Assembly (NCBI GenBank): GCA_046350655.1
Contig: JAXMAB010000011.1
Coordinates: forward strand, 1-64,000
DNA: 64,000 nucleotides
Direction: 5' to 3'
DNA from: JAEUHO01 sp046350655
GTDB taxonomy: Bacteria; Planctomycetota; PLA2; JAEUHO01
The translations under genes and the position numbers were made by a program. Shown piece by piece: positions 18,195 through 26,554 of the stretch. The notes under the pieces are model-generated. The model did not search any database and had not been told where the DNA came from. It saw only the letters and a program-made list of their open reading frames with translations. Numbering within the stretch: the stretch's first letter is position 1; each line of letters begins with the position of its first letter.

Positions 18195-19489
18195 GAGGCA
18201 CCTCCGGTCAGGAAGAACGACGCGGCCGGGGCGAGCAGCTTCCCGACGCGCTTCACGTCCGCGGGGGTGACCGCGAGCAGCGCCGCGAGCTGCCGCTCGG
18301 GCCGCGGGTCGGTGCCGAGGGCCGACGCCTCCTGCAGGAGGCCGAGCACGCCGCCGCGTTCGTCGCGCAGGGCCGCGGTGCGCGCGACGGCCGCCTCGCG
18401 CACGGCCTCGAAGGCCTGCGTGTCGAGCGTGCCGCCGGCGACCTCCGCGAGCAGGGTGTGGATCAAGCGGCGCGCCTTGGGCTCGTTCCGCGGCTCGACG
18501 CCGGACTGGACGAGCAGGAGCCCCTTCGACTTCACCCAGCCGGCCTGGGCGTAGTAGCAGAGCCCGTGCTGCTCGCGCACCACCTTGAACAGCCGCGAGA
18601 CCGCCGTGCCGCCGAGGACGCCCGCGAGGACGAGCGCCGCGGCGAGCCGCGGGTCGTCGGGCGGCAGCGGCGCGCGCCAGGCCATCGCCAGCTTGCCCTG
18701 CGTGACCGCGTCCCGCTCGACGAGGCGCGGCGCGCGCGGGGGCGCGCGGCGGACCGACGCGGCGGGCGGCACGGTCGCCACGCGACGCGCGCGGCCCTCC
18801 CACAGCAGGTGCCGCGTGACGAGCGCCTTCGCCTTCGCCGGGTCCACGTCGCCGGCGAGGAAGATCTCGACGGGCGCGGTCGCGAGCAGGCGGCGGTGGA
18901 GCGCGCGCAGCGCGACGGGCGTCGCCGCGGGCAGGTCCTCGAGCCGGCCCTCGACGTCGAGGGCGTAGGGCTCGCCCCGGCACGCGGCCTCGAGACAGCG
19001 CCGCAGCGCGTACCGGCCCTTGTCGTCGCGCAGGGCCGCCAGCGAGCGGTGGAGGTTGCGCGCCTCGGTCGCCACGATGTCCGCGGCGAGCGCGTCGCCC
19101 TCGACGCGGGGCTCCGTGAGCACCTCGCGCAGGAACGCGAGGCCCTCGGCGAGCGTGGCCCCGCGCCCGGGGAGCCCCGCCGTCGGCCAGTCGAGCGTCG
19201 CCGACAACGTCTGGCGGTCGCCCAGCTTCTCGACGCCGACCGAGAGGCCCGCGCCGTAGAGGTCGGCGAGCCGGTGCGCGAGGGCCTCGCGCGACGGGTG
19301 CTTCGCCGTGGCCGACTCGAGGACCGAGCCGAGGAGCGAGGTCGCCGTCGCCTCCGGCCCGAGGTCGCGGTGGAGCGCCACCCGGCAGACCGTGGTGGCG
19401 AACCGGTCCGTCGGGAGGACGTGGAGGCGGATCCCCCGGGGGAGCGTGACCGAACGGGGACGTTCCGGTGCGACAGTGGGGATCGGCAC
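18191..19489 (-). CDS. M16-family inactive partner subunit, YfmF type
   Basis: Encodes 432 residues. The GTG at 19489 is preceded by GGGAG. The fold is M16: the N-terminal half has 'LADLYGAGLSVGVEKLGDRQ' and the C-terminal half 'SRLFKVVREQHGLCYYAQAG', the substrate-binding Arg/Tyr region of the non-catalytic subunit. There is no HxxEH in the place where the active partner has one, so it is probably a structural or substrate-binding subunit. This arrangement (YfmF before YfmH) matches the B. subtilis pair. The stop codon overlaps the next start by four bases. The divergent neighbour begins 126 nt away. Confidence 0.85.
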   Translation of the reverse strand: MPIPTVAPERPRSVTLPRGIRLHVLPTDRFATTVCRVALHRDLGPEATATSLLGSVLESATAKHPSREALAHRLADLYGAGLSVGVEKLGDRQTLSATLDWPTAGLPGRGATLAEGLAFLREVLTEPRVEGDALAADIVATEARNLHRSLAALRDDKGRYALRRCLEAACRGEPYALDVEGRLEDLPAATPVALRALHRRLLATAPVEIFLAGDVDPAKAKALVTRHLLWEGRARRVATVPPAASVRRAPPRAPRLVERDAVTQGKLAMAWRAPLPPDDPRLAAALVLAGVLGGTAVSRLFKVVREQHGLCYYAQAGWVKSKGLLLVQSGVEPRNEPKARRLIHTLLAEVAGGTLDTQAFEAVREAAVARTAALRDERGGVLGLLQEASALGTDPRPERQLAALLAVTPADVKRVGKLLAPAASFFLTGGAS

Positions 19490-19615
19490 GTGGCTCCCGT
19501 CTTGCCTGGGTATCCTGCCCGGGCCCTCGGGGGGGCCCCGAGCCGGCGGCGCAGGATCCCATCGGATCGGGCGCCGTCCACCGCGGTCCCCCGAGATTCC
19601 CGCAGGGTCCCCGAC

Positions 19616-20587
19616 TTGTCCAACGCCGCTCTCCCGTCGCGCTCCCGCCGCCGGACCTCCTCCCCCCGGTCGGCTCGCCTCCTCCTGGCGCCGCTGCTCG
19701 CGCTGCCGCTCGCGTTCCTGGCGCCGCCGCTGCAGGCCGCCGACGCGCCGCCGCTGCCCCCGCCGCCCCCGGCCCCGACCGCGGGCGTCGAGGACACCCT
19801 CATGTTGGGCGCGCGGTACTTCGACCAGGCGATCGCCTACGTCGCGCGCGGCGGCACGCTCGGTCGCGCGGTGGACCTCTACGCCCACCTGGACGTGAAG
19901 TGGGACCTCGAGGACAACCACCACGAGGGCGAGCAGAAGGTCTGGTTCCAGACCCCGGACCGCATGCGGACGGAGATCGTCGCGGCCGGCAAGGCCCAGA
20001 CGAAGATCCTCCTCGGCGACAAGGCCTGGAACATCCTGCCGAACGGCACGGTCCGCCGCGTCCACGGCACGCCGGACGCCGCGCCGCAGATGAAGCAGAT
20101 GGCCGAGGACCTCCTGCGCGTGCAGGACCTCACGGCCTTCGTGACCCTCGAGGGCCTCAAGGGCCCCGGGATCACGTTCCAGTTCCAGGGCACCACGAAG
20201 GGCGACGGCCTCTACGCCGGCAACTGGCTGAAGGTCGCGCGCCGCGCGCCGGACGGCCGGAAGATCACGTTCTGGCTCGGCATGGAGACCGCCCCGGACG
20301 GCTCGGTCCGCGCCACCGCGCCCGGCGTCGTCCGCATCGACGGCGACCCGGCCACCGGCCTCTGGACCGAGGACTGGATCTTCTCCGACTGGGACGCGCC
20401 GCGCGCGCAGCCGCGCCCCTACCGCTACCCCGCCCGCCTCCAGGCCTGGCGCATCCACCCCGACCCGGCCAAGGTCCGCGAGAGCCCGCCCAGCCGGTTC
20501 CTCTTCGCGGCGGTGAACGACATCCAGATCAACGCGGGGATCCCTCCCCAGGTGTTCACGCCGCCCGCGGAGACGCCCGGCCGCTGA
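19616..20587 (+). CDS. Exported protein, paralogue 1 of 3
   Basis: Encodes 323 residues from a TTG start, chosen because it is the only start that includes the signal peptide (basic residues, then a Leu/Ala-rich core ending at 'LQAADA'). The mature part starts with a short Pro-rich spacer and 'GVEDTLMLGARYFDQAIAYVARGG', aligning with 'EDPFAAGERCVDEAMRWIAKGG' of the next gene. The middle ('VWFQTPDRMRTEIVAAGKAQTKILLGDKAWNI') has the look of LolA-like beta shells that bind lipids, but this is a weak resemblance. No catalytic motif. It heads a row of three related genes in one direction. The start codon is uncertain. Confidence 0.7.
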   Translation: MSNAALPSRSRRRTSSPRSARLLLAPLLALPLAFLAPPLQAADAPPLPPPPPAPTAGVEDTLMLGARYFDQAIAYVARGGTLGRAVDLYAHLDVKWDLEDNHHEGEQKVWFQTPDRMRTEIVAAGKAQTKILLGDKAWNILPNGTVRRVHGTPDAAPQMKQMAEDLLRVQDLTAFVTLEGLKGPGITFQFQGTTKGDGLYAGNWLKVARRAPDGRKITFWLGMETAPDGSVRATAPGVVRIDGDPATGLWTEDWIFSDWDAPRAQPRPYRYPARLQAWRIHPDPAKVRESPPSRFLFAAVNDIQINAGIPPQVFTPPAETPGR

Positions 20588-20679
20588 TCCCCCGGACCCG
20601 CGAGGCCCCACCCGGCGCGCGGGGAACGCGCCAGCCGCCCACGCCACGAGCCGATGAATCCCGGTACAAGGAAAGCCCC

Positions 20680-21567
20680 ATGAATCGCACGACGTTCGCT
20701 GCCGCCACGTTCGCCACGCTCCTCCTCACCGCGGGCCTCGCCGTCGGGCCGACGGTCGACGCCGCCGACGCCCCGCCGCCGCCGGTCGCCCCGGGCGCCG
20801 AGGATCCCTTCGCCGCCGGCGAGCGCTGCGTCGACGAGGCCATGCGCTGGATCGCCAAGGGCGGCCAGCCGGTGACGGCGCTCCAGACGCTCGTCGCCGA
20901 CCTCGACTACGCGTACGACGACGGCAGCACGAAGGACGAGCGCCGCATGGCGCTCTGGTACCAGGCGCCGGACGCGTTCCGGGCCAACTTCCAGTACCAG
21001 GGCCGCGACACGTCGTTCCTGCTCGTGCGCGACCAGGGACGCATGATCCGCGACCGCATCCGCGTCACGAACCTCAACACCAGCCCCACCATGAAGGAGC
21101 TCATGCCGATGCTCCGGAACTACCGCATGGTGCTCCAAGAGGTCGGTCGCCTGCTCGCCCCGAAGAGCCCGGGCGCGCGCTTCCGCCTCGAGGGCGTGAT
21201 CCCGAACGCGCAGGCCACCGGCGGCCAGTGGTTCAAGGTCGTCCGCACCGCCCCCCGCGAGCCGATGATGACCTACTTCTTCGGCGCCGGTCCGCGCCGC
21301 GACGGTCCGGGCCTCCGCGCGATCGCGCCGGACCGCCTGATCATCCACGGCGAGCCCGGCTCGAACTACCAGGGCGACGAGTACCGCCTCGAGGGCTGGG
21401 CCCGCGACGGCGCCGAGGCCGCCCGCGAGGCGATCCGCTACCCGAACAGCATCCGCCTCTACGCGATCGGCATCGACCCCGAGAACAAGCCGACGATGCG
21501 CGCGAACATCTACTCGCTGACGCTCAACACGGCGATCGACCCCGAGATGCTCGCGCTGCCCGACTGA
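20680..21567 (+). CDS. Exported protein, paralogue 2 of 3
   Basis: Encodes 295 residues. The ATG follows AAGGA at a good distance. A signal peptide runs to 'TVDAADA', then a Pro-rich spacer. The conserved core includes 'GERCVDEAMRWIAKGG', 'YQGRDTSFLLVRDQGRMI', 'GARFRLEGVIPNAQATGG' and 'GLRAIAPDRLIIHGEPGS'. It shares these blocks with the next gene and less closely with the previous one. Fold and function are not recognised; a LolA-like lipid-binding shell is possible. It ends in a strong stem-loop, so paralogue 3 probably has its own promoter. Confidence 0.8.
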   Translation: MNRTTFAAATFATLLLTAGLAVGPTVDAADAPPPPVAPGAEDPFAAGERCVDEAMRWIAKGGQPVTALQTLVADLDYAYDDGSTKDERRMALWYQAPDAFRANFQYQGRDTSFLLVRDQGRMIRDRIRVTNLNTSPTMKELMPMLRNYRMVLQEVGRLLAPKSPGARFRLEGVIPNAQATGGQWFKVVRTAPREPMMTYFFGAGPRRDGPGLRAIAPDRLIIHGEPGSNYQGDEYRLEGWARDGAEAAREAIRYPNSIRLYAIGIDPENKPTMRANIYSLTLNTAIDPEMLALPD

Positions 21568-21590
21568 TCGCGACGCACCCGCTCCTCGCG

Positions 21591-21620
21591 CGACGGGCCG
21601 CCCCTCGGGGCGGCCCGTCG
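21591..21620 (+). terminator. Intrinsic terminator after paralogue 2
   Basis: CGACGGGCCGCCCC (21591-21604) pairs with GGGGCGGCCCGTCG (21607-21620). The 14-bp stem is followed by TCGTTT, and it starts 23 nt after the stop codon. Confidence 0.75.
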
Positions 21621-21627
21621 TCGTTTG

Positions 21628-21673
21628 GGGGCACCGAGCCCGTCGGGGTTTCGGGGCACCGAGCCCGACGGGG
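21628..21673. repeat. Two 21-bp direct repeats
   Basis: Positions 21628-21648 and 21653-21673 (beginning GGGGCACCGAGCCCG) differ at a single base and are separated by TTTC. They lie between the terminator and paralogue 3. Confidence 0.75.
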
Positions 21674-21736
21674 CACCCGTGCCTCGGCGGCCCCGTGCCC
21701 GCACGACCCGGTCCCGGCTCACGGACGGCGATCCCT

Positions 21737-21752
21737 GGGACCGCGAGGCCCG
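21737..21752. repeat. Half-copy of the dispersed palindrome
   Basis: GGGACCGCGAGGCCCG, one arm of the family without a clear partner arm, 80 nt before paralogue 3. Confidence 0.6.
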
Positions 21753-21831
21753 GCACGCGGCGCACGCCGGCGTACACTGCGCGGGCCGAGCCGCGGCGTG
21801 GGAAACGCGCGGTGCGGCGCACGGAGCCGTG

Positions 21832-22854
21832 ATGGGCCACGTCCGCCCGAACGCCCGATCTTTCGTCGCGGCCGCGAGCATCGTCATCGTCGGCGCTGCG
21901 GCGGTGTTCGTCGTCGCGAGCCGCGAGCGAACCCGCGCGCCCGCCCCGACCGCCGACGCCGCGCCGCGACCCGAGGTCGCCACGCCTCCCGATCCGGCGG
22001 TGCCGCCCCCTGCAGCCCCCACGCCCGCGGCGGTGTCCGCGGTCGCACCGGCCACGGCGCCCGAGGACCCGTTCGTGGCCGGCGAACGCTGCGTGGACGA
22101 AGCGATGGCCTGGATCGCGCGCGACGGGCCCGTGCTCGCGACCGTCACGACGCTGGTCGTGGAGGCCGAGGTCACGCGCGGCGAACCGACGCCGAGCGGC
22201 CCGTCGTCCGAGAGATACGTCTACCGGGCGCCGGACCTGTTCCGGAGCCATTGCACGTTCCACGGGCGGGACAGCGCATTCCAGCTCGACGGCGACGAGT
22301 TCCGACGGCTCGTGGACCGCCTTCGGATCGAAAGCGGACCGCGATTCCCGTGGGACGCTGCCGAGGCCGAGGTTCGAGCCCAGCGACGGTGGGTCCGGGC
22401 GTTGGCCGTCGCGTTGGCACCGCGCGCCGCGGGCACGAGGTTCCGCCTCGGCGGCGTCCTTCCCCATCCGGAGGCGCCGGGCGGCGCGTGGTTCGAGGTC
22501 GTGCGCACCGCCCCCGGCGACCCCCCTCAAACGCTCTACTTCCGCACCGCGCCGCGACCGGACCGCCGGGGGCTCCGGGCGATCGCACCCGACCGCATCG
22601 TCGTCGACCCGGACGCCGACGTGCCGACCGGAAGCGTTGAGTACGCCTTCGGCGGCTGGGAACCCCGCGCCGCTGACGAACGGCCCGCCGCCTACCGTTT
22701 CCCGACGGAGTTGGTTCGCACGCGTCGGTCGCCCGACCCGACACGACCGACGGTGTCGCGCGCGACGGTCCGCGTCCTGCGAATCGACGATCCCATCGAG
22801 CCAGAGCTGTTCGGCGCTTCGATCGTCCGACGCGCGCCGCCCGGCGGCCGTTGA
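21832..22854 (+). CDS. Membrane-anchored or exported protein, paralogue 3 of 3
   Basis: Encodes 340 residues. The ATG has GGAG five bases upstream. An N-terminal hydrophobic helix (about 11-29) has no clear cleavage site and may stay as an anchor. A Pro/Ala-rich spacer of about 45 residues follows. The core 'EDPFVAGERCVDEAMAWIARDG', 'GTRFRLGGVLPHPEAPGG' and 'RGLRAIAPDRIVVDPDADV' aligns with paralogue 2. The composition is slightly less G+C-rich in its second half than in paralogue 2, and the sequence is more diverged, so it is either an older duplicate or under weaker constraint. No function assigned. Confidence 0.75.
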   Translation: MGHVRPNARSFVAAASIVIVGAAAVFVVASRERTRAPAPTADAAPRPEVATPPDPAVPPPAAPTPAAVSAVAPATAPEDPFVAGERCVDEAMAWIARDGPVLATVTTLVVEAEVTRGEPTPSGPSSERYVYRAPDLFRSHCTFHGRDSAFQLDGDEFRRLVDRLRIESGPRFPWDAAEAEVRAQRRWVRALAVALAPRAAGTRFRLGGVLPHPEAPGGAWFEVVRTAPGDPPQTLYFRTAPRPDRRGLRAIAPDRIVVDPDADVPTGSVEYAFGGWEPRAADERPAAYRFPTELVRTRRSPDPTRPTVSRATVRVLRIDDPIEPELFGASIVRRAPPGGR

Positions 22855-22929
22855 AGGCCTCCGCCGTCGTTCGGCGCTCGTGGATCCGTCGCGCGCGGGG
22901 TCCGGGGCCCGTGCGGTCGGCCGCCCCGG

Positions 22930-24792
22930 TCAGCGGTGGAAGTAGCGCTCGAGGTCGCGGCGCGTCATCGCGAGGCGCGTGGGGCGGCCGTGAGGGCAGG
23001 AGTGCGCGTGGTTCAGCGCCTCGGCCTGCGCGAGGAGCGCGAGCACCTCGTCGGGGTGCAGCGGATCCCCCGCCATCACCGCGCCGCGGCACGCCATGCG
23101 GTCCACGACGGCCGAGAGCAGCGCCGCGCGGTCGAGCCCCTCGCGCCGCCCCGACTCGAGGAGCGAGAGCAACTCGTGCAGGAGGCCCTCGGGGTCGGGG
23201 CGACGCAGCACCGCGGGCACCGCGCGGACGGCGACCGCGTCGTCGCCGAAGGCCTCGACCTCCCAGCCGAGCTTCGCGATCAGCTCGCGTTCCTCGTGGA
23301 TGCGGGCGGCCTCCGCGCGCGACAACGTCACGACCGCGGGCACGAGCAGGTGCTGCACCTCGAGCGCGCCGGTCCGCAGACGGTCGCTGATGCGGTCGAA
23401 CAGCACCCGCTCGTGGAGCGCGTGCTGGTCCACGATCACGAGGCCGTCCTCGCTCTCGAGCACGAGGTAGGTCGTCAGCACCTGGCCCACGGGCCGCAGC
23501 CGCTCGCGCGCGCCCGCGGTCCCGCCGTGCGGGAGGGCGTGGTCGTGCGCAGGGGCGTGCGCCGGGCCGTGGCCATGTTCGTGGGCGTGCTCGTGGGCGT
23601 GATCGTGGCCGGGCGCCGGCGCCGGCGGGAACGCGGTCGCGCCGCCGCCCGCCCACGCCGAACCGGGCGCCCCTGCCCCCCACCGGGCCTCGCGTCCCGC
23701 CCCCTGTCCTCCTCCCCCGTGGAGGAACCCGAACTCGGCGGCCTCGATCGTCGAAGGCCGCACGCCCGTCGCGGCGGCGCCGACGTCGACGCCGGGGCGC
23801 GCCCCCTCGAGCACCGCGCGCAGCGTGCGCCGCACGGTCTCGTGGACGACGGACGGGTCGCGCCAACGCACCTCGGCCTTCGTCGGGTGGACGTTGACGT
23901 CGACGCGCGCCGGGTCGCAGGTGAGGAAGAGGAAGACGATGGGCTGCCGGTCGCCGGGCGGCACGAGGTCGCGGTAGGCCTCGCGGAGCGCGTGGCCGAC
24001 GGTGCGGTCGCGGACGTAGCGGCCGTTCACGTAGACCTGCTGGAGGCGCGCGTCGCCGCGCGTGACGCCCGGCGGCGACAGGTAGGCCTCGACGTGGACG
24101 GGGGCGTCGTCGGCGGAGCGCGCCTCGAGCAGCGAGCGGGCGAGGTCGTCGCCGTGGAAGCGGCCGATGCGGGCGCGGCGGCCCTCGCCGGCGGCCGTCG
24201 TGACGACGGGGCGGCCTTCGTGCTCGACGAGGAAGACGGCCTCGGGGAAGGAGAGCGCGAACCGCTCGAGCGTGTCCACGACGTGGCCCAGCTCGGTGGC
24301 GGCGGTGCGGAGGAACTTGCGGCGGGCGGGCACGCCGGCGAAGAGCCCCTCGACGACGATGACGGTCCCGGGGGCGGCGGCCGCCGGGCGGACCTCGGAG
24401 AGGGCGCCCTCGCGGTCCTCGACGAAGCCGCCGGTAACGGCGCCGGCGGGGCGCGAGGTGATGGTGGCGCGCGCGACGCTGCCGATGCTGGCGAGGGCCT
24501 CGCCGCGGAAGCCGAGGCTGGCGATGTGGTCGAGGTCCTCGACGCTCGCGAGCTTGCTGGTGGCGTGCGGGAGGAACGCGGCCGCGAGGTCGTCCGGGTC
24601 CATGCCGCAGCCGTCGTCGCGGACCTCGATGCGGGCCTTGCCGCCTTCGGTGAGCCGGACCTCGATCCGCCGGGCCCCGGCGTCGAGGGCGTTCTCGACC
24701 AGTTCCTTCACCACCGAGGCGGGACGATCTACCACCTCCCCAGCCGCGATCTGATTCACCACATGCACCGGCAACGCACGAATTCGGCCCAT
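22930..24792 (-). CDS. mutL: DNA mismatch repair protein MutL
   Basis: Encodes 620 residues. MutL links mismatch recognition by MutS to strand removal. The GHKL ATPase motifs are intact: ELVENALDAGA (30-40), DDGCGM (59-64) and GFRGEALASI (94-103). The C-terminal domain has DQHALHERVLFD, corresponding to the metal-binding DQHA(x)2E(x)4E of nicking MutL proteins but with Asp in the last position, plus ACRGAV and CPHGRPT near the end. It is therefore probably an endonuclease-type MutL. The linker has a His-rich stretch (11 His in about 28 residues, encoded near 23528-23620), which is unusual. It lies downstream of holA on the same strand, separated by a 458-bp gap. Confidence 0.97.
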   Translation of the reverse strand: MGRIRALPVHVVNQIAAGEVVDRPASVVKELVENALDAGARRIEVRLTEGGKARIEVRDDGCGMDPDDLAAAFLPHATSKLASVEDLDHIASLGFRGEALASIGSVARATITSRPAGAVTGGFVEDREGALSEVRPAAAAPGTVIVVEGLFAGVPARRKFLRTAATELGHVVDTLERFALSFPEAVFLVEHEGRPVVTTAAGEGRRARIGRFHGDDLARSLLEARSADDAPVHVEAYLSPPGVTRGDARLQQVYVNGRYVRDRTVGHALREAYRDLVPPGDRQPIVFLFLTCDPARVDVNVHPTKAEVRWRDPSVVHETVRRTLRAVLEGARPGVDVGAAATGVRPSTIEAAEFGFLHGGGGQGAGREARWGAGAPGSAWAGGGATAFPPAPAPGHDHAHEHAHEHGHGPAHAPAHDHALPHGGTAGARERLRPVGQVLTTYLVLESEDGLVIVDQHALHERVLFDRISDRLRTGALEVQHLLVPAVVTLSRAEAARIHEERELIAKLGWEVEAFGDDAVAVRAVPAVLRRPDPEGLLHELLSLLESGRREGLDRAALLSAVVDRMACRGAVMAGDPLHPDEVLALLAQAEALNHAHSCPHGRPTRLAMTRRDLERYFHR

Positions 24793-24842
24793 GGAGGGAC
24801 GCTAGCCGAGGGAGGGGACGCCCTCTACCGGAGGCGGGGCTT

Positions 24843-25090
24843 GGTCGGGGGAGGGCGGCCGCGCTGGGGGCGGGTCGGGGTTCGCGGTGACGCGAGGCCC
24901 GGCGCGCAACGCGGCGGGCCTGGCGTCACCCTCGGAGTTCGTCGGCCCTGCTGGGCCTCCTCCTCCTCGGGCAGTTCGCTCGCAGGACGCGGTGCAGCCC
25001 TAGCCTCGCTCACTGCCGCTCCCGCGACCCGTCCCCATCGCGGCCGATCCGTCAGGGAGGACCCGCGAGCAAGCGGCAGAAGGGGAGGGG
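24843..25090. repeat. Conserved intergenic element, copy 1 (possible structured RNA)
   Basis: Lies in the 458-bp gap between holA (stop 25251) and mutL (start 24792), which otherwise holds no convincing gene. About 250 bp resemble 44589-44840. A 71-bp core (24941-25011) matches 44667-44737 at 67 positions. The core begins with a small hairpin GGCCC-TGCT-GGGCC and contains GCAGCCCTAGCCTCGCTC. It is followed by a purine-rich stretch in both copies. There is no open frame shared between copies, so a repeat or a non-coding RNA is more likely than a gene. A dispersed-palindrome copy (24887-24929) is inserted in this copy only. Confidence 0.65.
24887..24929. repeat. Dispersed palindrome inside the conserved element
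   Basis: Left arm GTGACGCGAGGCCCG (24887-24901) and right arm CGGGCCTGGCGTCAC (24915-24929) pair with one mismatch around a 13-nt loop. The second copy of the surrounding element lacks it. Confidence 0.7.
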
Positions 25091-25250
25091 AAACGGACGT
25101 TCGCTTTGGGACGAGGGGCCGGCGAGCAAGCAGCGGAGGCGGACGGGAAATCGCGGGTCGCCGTGGGACGGACGGCCGCCGGGCGAGCGACAGAGAGGCG
25201 TCGCGCGCGGTGGAGGAGATCGTTAGGAGTGCTGAGGAAGGGGCGGGGGG

Positions 25251-26507
25251 TCAGGCGCCGCCGGTGAGGACGACGATCAGACGCTCGGCGGCCAGGCGAG
25301 GAGGGACGCCGCCGCCGCGCACGCCGGCCTCGGCGTCCACGAAGGCCCGGTGACGCGCCAGGAGGTCCTCGGGGTCGCGGCGACCGACCTGCTTGATCAC
25401 GCGCTCCACCACGAAGCCGGGGAGGCCCGCCAAGGAGGGTGCCGACGCCGGGTCCTCGCCGCGCGCGGCCGCCTCGGCCACTGCCATCGCCCGACGCCAC
25501 GCCGCGTGCAGCACGCTCACGAGCATCGGGAAGATCGCCTCCGCCCGCACCGCCACGCGGCCCTTGCTGTCGGAGAGCCCGCGGTCGAACGCCGCGCCCG
25601 TCAGGTCGAGCGCGCGGTTCACGTCGCGCTCGAGCACCGCGTCCGCCAGCACGTACGCGGGGTCCTCGCGCGTCTCCCCCACCGTCGCCGCGACGTCGGC
25701 CTCCACGATCGCCGGCCGCGTCCCGACGTACGCCGCCAGCGTCGCGAGCGTCACCGCGAGCCCCGAGAGCCCCGCGCCCCGCCGCAGCACCAACGCGTGC
25801 GCCGTGCGCGCGTCGAGCGCCTTGCCGTGCTGCGCCTTCGCCCGCCGCACCAGGAACTTCACGACCTCCGTGTCGTACACCGACCCGCCGCGCGCCCACG
25901 GCGGCGGCGCGTCGTACAGCCGCCGGCAGTCCACGAGCGCCGCGCCGGTCTTCGCGATCGCGTCCGCCGACACGCTGCCCTTGCCCTTCACCGGCTTCCG
26001 CGTCACGAGCACGAGCACCGCGCCGGGCTGGGCCGTCGTCGCCGCCTGCTTCACGAGCGTGGTGATCGGGCTCGCGCGCCGGCCCGGCTTCACGGCCTTG
26101 CCGTCGCCCTTCGCCTCGCCCGCGGGCGCGCGCGCGGGCCGCGCCGGGGCCGGCGCCTCGTCCTCTTCCTCCGCGTCCTCGCCGGCCTCCTCGTCGTCGT
26201 CCGCCGCCGCGCCCCCCAACGCCTCGGCGCGCCGGATCACGACGAGCTTGCCCTCGCCGAACAACGACGGCGTCGCCAGCTCCTCGAGGACGGTCGCGAT
26301 CCGCTCCGAGTCGGCGGGCAGCCCCGCGTCGAGCGTCACGACCGCGCCGCCCGGGTCGCCGTCCGGGAAGAGCGCCTTCGTGATCACCCCGACGCCCTCG
26401 TCGGCGAAGAACGCCTCCTCCCCCGCGAACACGACGACCGGCGGCAGGTCCGCGGCGCGCGCGAACCGCTCGGCGACGTCCGGGCCGGGGACGGGGAGGG
26501 CGGCCAT
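25251..26507 (-). CDS. holA: DNA polymerase III delta subunit
   Basis: Encodes 418 residues. Delta opens the beta clamp as part of the clamp loader. The start is the ATG at 26507. The N-terminal AAA-like domain begins 'PPVVVFAGEEAFFADEGV', the usual opening of HolA, and 'LATPSLFGEGKLVVIRRAE' follows. The C-terminal collar domain is present ('AEAIFPMLVSVLHAAWRRAMAV' and a family-like end). An insert of about 45 residues rich in Asp, Glu, Ala and Pro (about 105-150) makes it longer than the usual 330-350 residues. It follows ubiA on the same strand across a 115-bp gap with a 19-bp inverted repeat. Confidence 0.9.
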   Translation of the reverse strand: MAALPVPGPDVAERFARAADLPPVVVFAGEEAFFADEGVGVITKALFPDGDPGGAVVTLDAGLPADSERIATVLEELATPSLFGEGKLVVIRRAEALGGAAADDDEEAGEDAEEEDEAPAPARPARAPAGEAKGDGKAVKPGRRASPITTLVKQAATTAQPGAVLVLVTRKPVKGKGSVSADAIAKTGAALVDCRRLYDAPPPWARGGSVYDTEVVKFLVRRAKAQHGKALDARTAHALVLRRGAGLSGLAVTLATLAAYVGTRPAIVEADVAATVGETREDPAYVLADAVLERDVNRALDLTGAAFDRGLSDSKGRVAVRAEAIFPMLVSVLHAAWRRAMAVAEAAARGEDPASAPSLAGLPGFVVERVIKQVGRRDPEDLLARHRAFVDAEAGVRGGGVPPRLAAERLIVVLTGGA

Positions 26508-26554
26508 GGGTCGGGAGTCTACGGCCTCCGACCCCCGCCGGCCGCGGTCGGGCG

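Noticed and set aside
24793..25250. tRNA or tmRNA in the large gap before mutL
   Set aside because: No cloverleaf, CCA end or T-loop consensus (GTTCRA) could be placed. The conserved part repeats near 44.7 kb without tRNA features.
25000..25899. 299-codon minus-strand frame over the holA end and the following gap
   Set aside because: It is out of frame with holA and composed of low-complexity Arg/Gly/Ala; the gap part is the conserved non-coding element.
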